A stretch of 5,008 nucleotides of DNA from SKVR01 sp037441525. GTDB lineage: Bacteria > Bacteroidota > Bacteroidia > Bacteroidales > UBA7960. Within the stretch, counting starts at the first letter, position 1. Each line of letters opens with the position of its first letter. The DNA is taken from NCBI GenBank assembly GCA_037441525.1, contig JBBISA010000101.1:1-5008 (forward strand). Direction: 5' to 3'. Under the pieces are notes generated by a model. That model searched no databases. It worked only from the letters and a program-made list of their open reading frames with translations, and had not been told where the DNA came from. The position numbers were made by a program, and so were the translations under genes. Of the stretch, positions 1 to 5,008 are shown one piece after another.

Positions 1-197
1 TTGTGATATTTAGTAATTGAAAAAAGAGTTATTTTAATTTAATCGGTCAATACAGTTTTTTAATCATTTTAACCTGTCAAAATTGTCCCGAAGTTGTTAA
101 GGATTTTCCTGTCGTTTCAGTTTTTTAGCCTTGCCGGAAACTTCCCTTTAAATACAAGTGTTTCCATCCAATATTGTATATATATGAAATAAAAATA

Positions 198-230
198 TTT
201 TAAATCGAAGAGATTATTTTGATAATTTTG
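198..230 (+). promoter_or_regulatory. Putative Bacteroidota-type promoter for the LPP20-like lipoprotein gene
   Basis: TAATTTTG at 223-230 matches the Bacteroidota primary sigma -7 consensus TAnnTTTG at every fixed position. The -33 element is weak: TTTT at 198-201 in place of TTTG, with a 21-base spacer that is slightly long. A transcript starting a few bases downstream would have a leader of roughly 75-80 bases before the ATG at 316. The call rests on consensus matching only. Confidence 0.45.
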
Positions 231-258
231 ACCCCTGTTCGTTCCTTCAAAAATGCCA

Positions 259-288
259 AGATTAATAAGGAACCTTGCAAATTAATCT
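259..288 (+). promoter_or_regulatory. Inverted repeat in the presumed 5' leader
   Basis: AGATTAAT (259-266) and ATTAATCT (281-288) are perfect 8-bp inverted copies. Inside them is a second small palindrome, AAGG-AA-CCTT (267-276). The element lies between the likely promoter and the start codon and ends 27 bases before the ATG. It could be an RNA hairpin or a protein-binding site. It is AT-rich, so chance is a real possibility. Confidence 0.3.
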
Positions 289-315
289 ATTCAGTATATA
301 AAAAAACTCAAAACC

Positions 316-909
316 ATGAAGAAAGCAAAAAGTACCCTGTTGATTGCGGGAATGTTAATATTGGCCAGTTCAACTGTGTTTACAGGCTGCAGGAGTAAGA
401 AGGAAACTGCTGCTGCTCCTGAAAACCCCATGGGAAGAGAGATTGTAATTCCGTGCAGCGACAATGAATTCTTTTCTGATCGCACCCATTTCAGAGGAAC
501 CGGTATTGCTGAAGGTACCAATATGGCATCGGTGCGCCGCAGGGCCAACCTCGATGCCAATGCGGCTTTGGCTGCAAGTGTAAACCGTACTATAAAATCG
601 GTTACTGACCGTTATACACGCGATATTACCGTGGGCAATGCCAACGAGTTTGCCGAAAAATTTGAAGACCTTACACGCTCTGTGGTCAATCAATCGCTCA
701 GCAATGTTGCTACCGTGTGCAGCAAGGTGTTCGAAAAAGATGGCAAATACAGTGTTTACGTTGCCGTTGAAGTTGCCAAGGATGAGCTGATCAACGATAT
801 TTCGAGCCGCATACGAACCGACGAACGCTTGCGCCTCGATTATGATAAAATGAAATTCGAGCAGATTTTTAATGAAGAGATGCAGCAGCTCGAAAACGAA
901 AGACGATAG
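316..909 (+). CDS. LPP20-like outer-membrane lipoprotein
   Basis: This is a 197-residue predicted lipoprotein. A lysine-containing N-region and a hydrophobic core (residues about 7-20) lead to a lipobox V-F-T-G-C with the lipidated cysteine at residue 25. Residues after the cysteine are basic (R-S-K-K), with no acidic surface-export signal, so a periplasm-facing outer-membrane location is inferred. Residues about 58-160 have the pattern of the LPP20 family: a strand with G-T-G-I-A-E-G, a long alanine-rich helix (A-N-L-D-A-N-A-A-L-A-A-S), a further helix with N-Q-S-L-S-N, and a strand pair around K-Y-S-V-Y-V-A-V-E-V. The last 35 residues are a charged helix, possibly a coiled coil, ending in ERR. 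LPP20-type proteins such as Vibrio FlgP are envelope structural lipoproteins; the substrate here is unknown. The ATG at 316 is chosen because it gives a complete signal peptide. The gene appears monocistronic, with its own promoter and a downstream hairpin. Confidence 0.8.
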   Translation: MKKAKSTLLIAGMLILASSTVFTGCRSKKETAAAPENPMGREIVIPCSDNEFFSDRTHFRGTGIAEGTNMASVRRRANLDANAALAASVNRTIKSVTDRYTRDITVGNANEFAEKFEDLTRSVVNQSLSNVATVCSKVFEKDGKYSVYVAVEVAKDELINDISSRIRTDERLRLDYDKMKFEQIFNEEMQQLENERR

Positions 910-913
910 CAGC

Positions 914-983
914 AAAAAAATGTCAGGATGGGTAGGGTATTTTGATTTAATTCTGCTGCCTGCCCATCCTGACAACCTTTTTT
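914..983. terminator. Strong hairpin with flanking A- and T-tracts, likely bidirectional intrinsic terminator
   Basis: The left arm at 921-936 (TGTCAGGATGGGTAGG) pairs with the right arm at 959-974 over 16 bp, with a single G·U wobble in RNA. An A-tract at 914-920 precedes it and a run of six T at 978-983 follows three bases after the stem. It begins 12 bases after the stop codon of the upstream lipoprotein gene, so it most likely ends that transcript. The 22-base loop is long for a terminator. Within it, TGCTGC (954-959, the last base belonging to the stem) is complementary to GCAGCA (909-914) outside the stem, so a competing or pseudoknotted fold is possible. Confidence 0.75.
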
Positions 984-1025
984 GGTAATCACACATTAAA
1001 AATGATAACCCAGGAATTGACCTAA

Positions 1026-1688
1026 ATGAGTATCCCCAAAACTATTTACCAGACCTTTAAAACTTCACGCCTACCCTGGCTTACGCAGTATCATATCTAT
1101 ACTATGAGAAAAAGAAATCCTTCGTACGATTACAGGTTTTATGATGATGTGATGATAGAAGAATTTCTTAAGAGTGAATTTGAACCTGAAGTTTACGATA
1201 TCTATAAGTCTATAAATGTGGGTGCCACGAAAGGTGATTTTTTCAGGTATACAATATTGTACAAAAAAGGAGGCGTTTATCTTGATATTGATAGCCTTTT
1301 CCTAACCACAATTGATGAAATAGTGAGGCCGGATGATTCTGCCGTTATTTCTTTAGAATCAAATCTGGATTATTATGTCCAGTACGCACTTTTTTACGAA
1401 CCCGGTCATCCATTCTTAAAAAAAACCATTGAATTGATGCTCGAAAATCTGCATACCAACAAATTTCCATACAATACTCACCAAATGACCGGCCCAACGG
1501 TTTATACCGAAGCCATAAGAAGTTGTCTGAACGATACACCTGACTTGTCGTATCGCCAGATTGACATCAACTATGAGAAAAAAGTGAAATTTAGCTATCC
1601 GATGAGCAAAACTTTCCTGTACGGCTTTTCAAGGAAAAATCATTGGAAAACTCTTTCGAAAACGCAGCCCATTTTAAAGGAAAAGTAA
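1026..1688 (+). CDS. GT32-like glycosyltransferase (Gly_transf_sug / OCH1-type DXD family)
   Basis: This is a 220-residue cytoplasmic protein without signal peptide or membrane segment. It opens with I-P-K-T-I-Y-Q-T-F-K, the typical first strand of the DXD sugar-transferase family. The core motif lies at residues 66-90: G-A-T-K-G-D-F-F-R-Y, then Y-K-K-G-G-V-Y-L-D-I-D-S, with the metal- and nucleotide-sugar-binding DXD at D87-I88-D89. A later T-G-P-T-V-Y (155-160) matches the conserved G-P motif of the family. Such enzymes transfer a sugar from a nucleotide donor, commonly for capsule, O-antigen or other surface glycans. Donor and acceptor cannot be read from the sequence. The length is near the small end of the family and no motif is missing. 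No partner glycan genes are adjacent. The ATG at 1026 directly follows an in-frame TAA, so it is the most upstream start possible. No clear promoter of its own is visible between the preceding terminator and the start. Confidence 0.88.
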   Translation: MSIPKTIYQTFKTSRLPWLTQYHIYTMRKRNPSYDYRFYDDVMIEEFLKSEFEPEVYDIYKSINVGATKGDFFRYTILYKKGGVYLDIDSLFLTTIDEIVRPDDSAVISLESNLDYYVQYALFYEPGHPFLKKTIELMLENLHTNKFPYNTHQMTGPTVYTEAIRSCLNDTPDLSYRQIDINYEKKVKFSYPMSKTFLYGFSRKNHWKTLSKTQPILKEK

Positions 1689-1762
1689 TCATTATTTCAG
1701 GTGCCTGGCTTTTAATACTATCCTCTGTTTTATCCGAAAAGAGAAAATTAGTTTTGTAAGAT
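1689..1762. other. Convergent intergenic gap with a weak hairpin
   Basis: These 74 bases separate two converging genes, so transcripts from both sides should end near here. The only candidate structure is CTCT-(G)-TTTT at 1723-1731 against AAAAGAG at 1737-1743: a 7-bp stem with one bulged base and a five-base loop. It is weak and AT-rich. I would not call it a proven terminator. Confidence 0.3.
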
Positions 1763-3136
1763 TCACAATCCCAGTGAAGAAATGGCATGCCCTGCAAATT
1801 TAGCCAGGGCATCCATACCGGCATCTTCAAACCCTAATCCTGCGCCGCTGATACGCTGAAGGTTGGTGCGCAGAATTTCCTCCTGGGTCGAATTGTCAAC
1901 CATCCACACATCACCCGATGCAAATGCGGTGTGAATTCCTTCCCGCACAATCCCCTGCACAGTGCCCACTGAAATATAAAGCAGGTAATCAGCCTGGGCA
2001 GCATCATTTAACACTCTCCAGTTATTCACTGAAAGGAACTCTTTGAGTTTACCTGCCACCACAGAATTTTCTCTTCTGCCGCCCAGGTTTTCTTCTCTTG
2101 CAATAACTGCCACCCGTTGTGGTACCGATTGTATGCGAATAACCGAATACGGGTTCTGGAAGAAATCAATTATTTCGGGGCCTGCAGGTGTTTCATTCTC
2201 AAAACCTGCGAGGGCCATCAGACTGGGTCTTACCTTTATTTCTGAGCCAATGGGCGTGCGATTATTGGATGCAGTAATAAAACTGATACCCGATGCATTG
2301 GTGGGGACAAGGGGCGAGAAACGTGAAAAACCTGAAGTGACAACCATTTCAAGTGGAATATTTTTTACCGGAATTTTTTCGCCTGTTGATGTGGGGAAAA
2401 ATACTCCGATTGCTGCTTTTATATTGGGATTGGCTGTTGGGTCATTGATTTCCGTTAATTCCTGCTTCCTGATGATAATAGATGAAAGAATTTGCCTGAG
2501 CTCAGAAATGATCTGTGCATCGAGGGCAAGAGGCGACTGACTGGCAAGGGATGACATGAATCCTCTGTGTGGCCATATTTCCTTTGCCGCATAAAAATAG
2601 TAGCTGATGGCCGAGGCAATATCTTCATCCAAAACGGCTTTTTTGCCAAGACTCTGGTATTGAGTTGCCAGCATTACAGAAGCCATTTTGCGCTGTTCAA
2701 CAAGCATCTGATACAGTTCTTTAGATAAACGATAATATACCCAGTATTCGGTGTTATTCTCCCATGATTCAACAAATTCATAGCCTACCAGGTCGGTTTT
2801 TACCATCGATGTTATTTTTGACTGAAAAGTTTCGAGCCTGATGCCCGACTGCTCCAGCTGCTGGCTGGTGGTTTGACTGGTAATGTGCACCGATATGGAT
2901 GCTGCAATCTGTTCAAGTGCTATATCGCGTGCCTGGGCAATATGGTCTGTTCCTCCCGGAGTTTTTGCGGCACTCCCTATGCCAATATAATAACCCTGAT
3001 TTACCGGAGTTTTTTCTGTCCAGGCTGGTTTTTTTATGGTCAGGCATGAAAGTGTTGTAAAAGTTGCCACCATAATTATTGTGGCGAGTTTGCTCTGGGG
3101 CAAAAGTTGTCTTTTTAAAACTATCCGTTTTCCCAT
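1763..3136 (-). CDS. Multidomain lipoprotein with N-terminal LPP20-like domain
   Basis: This is a 457-residue predicted lipoprotein. A basic N-region of about 16 residues and a hydrophobic core lead to T-L-S-C, with the lipidated cysteine at residue 31. Residues about 45-150 look LPP20-like: a G-Y-Y-I-G-I-G-S strand, a helix with A-Q-A-R-D-I-A-L-E-Q-I-A-A-S-I-S-V, and a strand pair around E-Y-W-V-Y-Y-R-L. Residues 152-190 form a TPR-like helix pair (L-G-K-K-A ... A-I-S-Y-Y-F-Y-A-A-K). Residues about 240-332 are beta-rich with an Ig-like or carboxypeptidase-regulatory pattern (I-P-L-E-M-V-V ... N-A-S-G-I-S-F). Residues 338-457 form an alpha/beta domain (R-V-A-V-I-A, A-D-Y-L-L-Y-I-S-V-G, then G-A-G-L-G-F-E-D-A-G) that recalls CsgG/LpoB-type folds. 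It is the second gene of a two-gene operon: its ATG overlaps the stop of the CsgG/FlgO-like gene in TAATG, which suggests translational coupling. The FlgT-like domain order is an inference. The function is probably envelope assembly. Confidence 0.75.
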   Translation of the reverse strand: MGKRIVLKRQLLPQSKLATIIMVATFTTLSCLTIKKPAWTEKTPVNQGYYIGIGSAAKTPGGTDHIAQARDIALEQIAASISVHITSQTTSQQLEQSGIRLETFQSKITSMVKTDLVGYEFVESWENNTEYWVYYRLSKELYQMLVEQRKMASVMLATQYQSLGKKAVLDEDIASAISYYFYAAKEIWPHRGFMSSLASQSPLALDAQIISELRQILSSIIIRKQELTEINDPTANPNIKAAIGVFFPTSTGEKIPVKNIPLEMVVTSGFSRFSPLVPTNASGISFITASNNRTPIGSEIKVRPSLMALAGFENETPAGPEIIDFFQNPYSVIRIQSVPQRVAVIAREENLGGRRENSVVAGKLKEFLSVNNWRVLNDAAQADYLLYISVGTVQGIVREGIHTAFASGDVWMVDNSTQEEILRTNLQRISGAGLGFEDAGMDALAKFAGHAISSLGL

Positions 3137-4155
3137 TATTTATTGAGTTTAAAATTCCGCAATTGCACCACTCCGCCTCTCAGGTTGCCAACCTTAAGGT
3201 TTAGCAAGGCAACACTTTCAGCATTGGGATCACCATTTGCGTATTCCATGGATATTCGGGTAGGCACACCAGGAATGAACAAATGGTTAAGATTTGAGTA
3301 AATACCCATATACTTTTGCCCAATCTTCCTTTCAGAGTAGGGGTATTCCTGCCCAAGATTATCGAACATATTTGAATCATGAAGGATGGAGATTTCCCTG
3401 TCGCGGTTGCTGGTGTTGGTTATTAATATATCAATAAGTATTTTTTTATCGGCGGTAAAAGCTGTACCCACCACTTCAAACTCAAATTCGTCAACAATGG
3501 CTTTGGTTAGGGCAGGAGGGGAGCGTCTCTGCGGAGGTTCTGCAATTGGTTCGGGCTGAACTGGGGGTTGAGACTGCCTCACAGCTGTTTCATCATTTAC
3601 CCTCAGAGGAGCCTGAGGAGTGTGAAACCTGTTCATCATGGCTGCAAGGTGGGGTTCTTTATCTATGCTTACCGATGCCACGGCAAACACCCCACCTGTT
3701 CCTGTGGCAATAATGCGGGCATTGAGCCTGATGGTATTACCCATATCGGTTATGGTGCCTGTAACAATGGCATCAACACCCAGCAATTTCCCTATCTGCG
3801 CTGCGGAGTTGGCGTCAATCAGCCCGGTCAGTCCCAGATTCTGTTCAGCCAAGACCCTGTTGAGAAGTTGCCTTTCGAGCACTTCGAATTTGCGGGTCAT
3901 AAAAAGCCTTGTGGTGAGTTCCTCCGGGATAAATTTCCCCAACTCGCTGATATTTCCGTTAAGGTCAGGAAACTCCATAATGGCAATTTTGGTCTTGCGC
4001 TCCTCGGTAAGGCTTTTCACCATTTGCGAGGTGAGATTATTGAGCTGAATATCGAACGATTGCGATTCGAAAATGGGTGTTGTGACGGGTGCCTGGCTTT
4101 TACAGCCTGCCAGTAGTAATGCCAGTGCGAGAATTGCAGGGATGTGATTTTTCAT
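3136..4155 (-). CDS. CsgG/FlgO-family lipoprotein with C-terminal beta-sandwich domain
   Basis: This is a 339-residue predicted lipoprotein and the first gene of the operon. The ATG at 4155 is preferred; an in-frame TTG three codons upstream (4164) would only add M-K-N. The signal peptide ends in L-L-A-G-C with the lipidated cysteine at residue 18. Residues about 35-170 carry the CsgG/FlgO-like alpha/beta fold: K-I-A-I-M-E-F-P-D-L, then G-K-F-I-P-E-E-L-T-T-R-L, F-E-V-L-E-R-Q-L-L-N-R-V-L-A-E-Q, G-K-L-L-G-V-D-A-I-V-T-G-T-I and I-R-L-N-A-R-I-I-A-T-G-T-G. CsgG itself is an outer-membrane secretion pore; FlgO is a non-secreting outer-membrane lipoprotein. A proline-rich linker (about 178-215) leads to a beta-sandwich at 218-338 of DUF4352-like appearance (I-L-I-D-I-L-I-T-N-T-S-N). 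The linker and extra domain are unlike classical CsgG, so a scaffold or assembly role is more likely than curli secretion. The stop overlaps the next start by one base. Confidence 0.82.
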   Translation of the reverse strand: MKNHIPAILALALLLAGCKSQAPVTTPIFESQSFDIQLNNLTSQMVKSLTEERKTKIAIMEFPDLNGNISELGKFIPEELTTRLFMTRKFEVLERQLLNRVLAEQNLGLTGLIDANSAAQIGKLLGVDAIVTGTITDMGNTIRLNARIIATGTGGVFAVASVSIDKEPHLAAMMNRFHTPQAPLRVNDETAVRQSQPPVQPEPIAEPPQRRSPPALTKAIVDEFEFEVVGTAFTADKKILIDILITNTSNRDREISILHDSNMFDNLGQEYPYSERKIGQKYMGIYSNLNHLFIPGVPTRISMEYANGDPNAESVALLNLKVGNLRGGVVQLRNFKLNK

Positions 4156-4307
4156 ATTCTTCAATTTTTTCTGTTCTAAATTGCAGGGCTTTCAGATTGT
4201 AGGTTGGGCTTTAATCTTACTCAGGATTCCTTCCCAACAGATCATTCTCCGGAAAGGATGATTTTAAATTAAAAGCCCTTTATTCTCCTTAAACACAATT
4301 ACTTTTG

Positions 4308-4339
4308 CAATAGTAGGTAAAAAATACAAATTTCTTAAA
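4308..4339 (-). promoter_or_regulatory. Weak candidate promoter for the minus-strand lipoprotein operon
   Basis: Read on the minus strand, TACTATTG (4315-4308) matches TAnnTTTG with one mismatch and is followed by CAAAAG. A partial -33 element, TTTA (4339-4336), lies 20 bases upstream. If used, it would give a leader of roughly 145 bases containing the two hairpins at 4203-4262. The match is imperfect, and a promoter nearer the start is not excluded. Confidence 0.3.
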
Positions 4340-4400
4340 TGATTATTTGTAAATTTTTGCTTTTTGCTGGGTGGGTAGCTGTTAAATTGTTGTGTTTAGG

Positions 4401-4428
4401 TTGTTGGTTACAACATATAATATTTTTG
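4401..4428 (+). promoter_or_regulatory. Bacteroidota-type promoter for the DUF6146-like gene
   Basis: TATTTTTG at 4421-4428 matches the -7 consensus TAnnTTTG fully, with TTG at 4401-4403 as a -33 element and a 17-base spacer. The start site would fall near 4434, leaving a leader of about 40 bases. The 8-mer GGTTGTTG occurs at 4399-4406 and 4428-4435, flanking the core promoter, and TGTTG/CAACA (4402-4406 and 4411-4415) forms a small inverted repeat in the spacer. These could be operator half-sites. Confidence 0.55.
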
Positions 4429-4472
4429 GTTGTTGATCCTATAGTTGAGTTTTCATTTTAATATTATCAGTT

Positions 4473-4913
4473 ATGAAAGAAATTGCAATAATTTTTGGCG
4501 TAATGATCTTTCTGGGAGCCTGTGCACCAGGGAGCAAGGTAACTAGTTCAACCGACCAGAACAATAAAGCCGGACAACTGGCACTAAACGATTCACTTGC
4601 TGATGATTCGCTGAGCTATCAGCTTATAATATTTGATGCTCAGTTCGACAATTGGATGTTTGCCAAAGCCCGGCCTATGACATATTTTACTCAGGCCTAC
4701 CTTGAAAACTGGAATGTACAGCTGGTAAGGGAATGGAACACTTATGCACCAGGAGTCAACCGTCGTGGGTGTGGCAACCTTTCGTATATCGATTACAATC
4801 CGGCAATAAACTATGGGATGGAGCTAAACTACCGTCTCTTTTATTATTTCAGGTATATGCATGAGCGGTGCCGTCTTTTTACACAACGGCCGGTAGAATG
4901 GTCGGATTGGTAA
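4473..4913 (+). CDS. DUF6146-like lipoprotein
   Basis: This is a 146-residue predicted lipoprotein. A short hydrophobic signal peptide ends in F-L-G-A-C with the lipidated cysteine at residue 17. A polar, serine- and asparagine-rich linker (18-47) follows, without an acidic surface-export signal. The folded part (48-146) is rich in aromatic residues and has the pattern I recall for DUF6146 of Bacteroidota: Y-Q-L-I-I-F-D-A-Q-F-D-N-W near the start, then Y-L-E-N-W-N and R-E-W-N in the middle, and Y-G-M-E-L-N-Y-R-L-F-Y-Y-F near the end. It contains two cysteines beyond the lipid-carrying one (C100 and C133). The biochemical role of this family is not known to me. It is transcribed alone, divergently from the CsgG/FlgO-like operon, from a good consensus promoter, and ends 40 bases before an intrinsic terminator. 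The family assignment is from memory of motifs, not from a search. Confidence 0.75.
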   Translation: MKEIAIIFGVMIFLGACAPGSKVTSSTDQNNKAGQLALNDSLADDSLSYQLIIFDAQFDNWMFAKARPMTYFTQAYLENWNVQLVREWNTYAPGVNRRGCGNLSYIDYNPAINYGMELNYRLFYYFRYMHERCRLFTQRPVEWSDW

Positions 4914-4953
4914 TTATTGAAATCCATTCCTGAAAAATTTCATCCACCCCAAC

Positions 4954-4992
4954 AAAAAAAGGCTGTCTCAAAAGTAGAGGCAGCCTTTTTTT
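4954..4992. terminator. Intrinsic terminator, probably bidirectional
   Basis: GGCTGTCTC (4961-4969) and GAGGCAGCC (4977-4985) form a 9-bp stem with one U·G wobble and a seven-base loop. Seven A (4954-4960) precede it and seven T (4986-4992) follow, extending the helix and giving a classic U-tract in either direction. It lies 40 bases after the stop of the DUF6146-like gene and should end that transcript. Confidence 0.88.
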
Positions 4993-5008
4993 GTTAATAA
5001 CTATTTGA

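Larger units (their letters stand above)
1..315. other. AT-rich intergenic region upstream of the first lipoprotein gene
   Basis: No convincing coding region is visible on either strand. The stretch is rich in A and T runs, and the gene it belongs to on the left lies outside the window. It holds one good match to the Bacteroidota -7 promoter element at 223-230 and an 8-bp inverted repeat at 259-288, both annotated separately. I see no tRNA, terminator-type hairpin with a T-tract, or mobile-element end here. Confidence 0.6.
4156..4472. promoter_or_regulatory. Divergent intergenic region with short direct and inverted repeats
   Basis: This stretch separates two divergent lipoprotein genes and must hold both promoters. 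GGGCTTT occurs at 4186-4192 and again at 4206-4212, exactly 20 bases apart, with an inverted copy AAAGCCC at 4272-4278. A nested inverted repeat spans 4203-4238 (GTTGGG/CCCAAC outside, AATC/GATT inside). A second hairpin spans 4241-4262 (ATCATTCT/AGGATGAT, one G·U, six-base loop). All of these lie on the side of the minus-strand operon and could fold in its leader. No convincing gene is visible in the region. Confidence 0.45.

Noticed and set aside
370..996. Long open frame (208 codons) on the minus strand opposite the first lipoprotein gene
   Set aside because: It is antisense to a gene with a clear signal peptide and domain pattern, runs through the terminator hairpin, and its translation has no recognisable family features.
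1591..1830. Minus-strand open frame spanning the convergent gap
   Set aside because: It overlaps the ends of two better-supported genes and has no signal peptide or domain; it is open by chance.
2043..2540. Plus-strand open frame of 165 codons opposite the 457-residue lipoprotein gene
   Set aside because: It is antisense to a gene with coherent domains, and no promoter or family motif supports it.
3568..4116. Two plus-strand open frames (3568-4116 and 3638-4048) opposite the CsgG/FlgO-like gene
   Set aside because: Both are shadows of a well-supported gene; their translations are cysteine- or serine-rich without family motifs.
3136..4155. Curli secretion channel (true CsgG)
   Set aside because: No CsgA, CsgB, CsgE or CsgF partner is visible in the window, and the proline-rich linker plus C-terminal beta-sandwich are not part of classical CsgG.
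4156..4164. Upstream TTG start for the CsgG/FlgO-like gene
   Set aside because: The ATG at 4155 gives a compact, standard lipoprotein signal peptide; the TTG adds only three residues (M-K-N) that duplicate the real N-terminus.
4192..4245. Possible 17-codon leader peptide on the minus strand
   Set aside because: It has an ATG and a stop, but no start context and no run of regulatory codons; an open frame this short is expected by chance.

Overview
The window looks like chromosomal DNA from a member of the Bacteroidota. The signs are AT-rich intergenic regions, start codons preceded by A-rich leaders rather than Shine-Dalgarno sequences, matches to the Bacteroidota -7 promoter element TAnnTTTG, and a 146-residue lipoprotein that looks like DUF6146, a family I know from this phylum. 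No rRNA, tRNA, CRISPR array, insertion sequence or phage gene is visible.

Layout. Positions 1-315 are AT-rich non-coding DNA with a likely promoter (223-230) and a short inverted repeat in the presumed leader of the first gene. Positions 316-909 (+) encode a lipoprotein with an LPP20-like domain. It is followed by a strong hairpin with a T-tract (about 914-983). Positions 1026-1688 (+) encode a small DXD glycosyltransferase of the GT32 / Gly_transf_sug type. Convergent to it is a two-gene minus-strand operon: first a CsgG/FlgO-like lipoprotein (3136-4155), then, overlapping it by one base (TAATG), a 457-residue multidomain lipoprotein with an N-terminal LPP20-like domain (1763-3136). About 317 bases of non-coding DNA with several short repeats separate this operon from a divergent DUF6146-like lipoprotein gene (4473-4913, +), which ends at a clean intrinsic terminator (4954-4992).

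How the genes may work together. Four of the five genes have a type II signal peptide with a lipobox cysteine. None has a block of acidic residues just after the cysteine, which in Bacteroidota marks surface export, so all four probably sit in the outer membrane facing the periplasm. The minus-strand pair recalls the Vibrio FlgO/FlgP/FlgT outer-membrane lipoproteins (a CsgG/FlgO-type fold beside LPP20-type domains), but no flagellar gene is visible and both proteins carry extra beta-rich domains. A further LPP20-like lipoprotein is encoded about 0.85 kb beyond the end of the operon, on the other strand. The reasonable inference is an envelope-assembly or outer-membrane scaffolding module of unknown substrate. 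The glycosyltransferase may act in surface polysaccharide synthesis, but nothing next to it shows which pathway.
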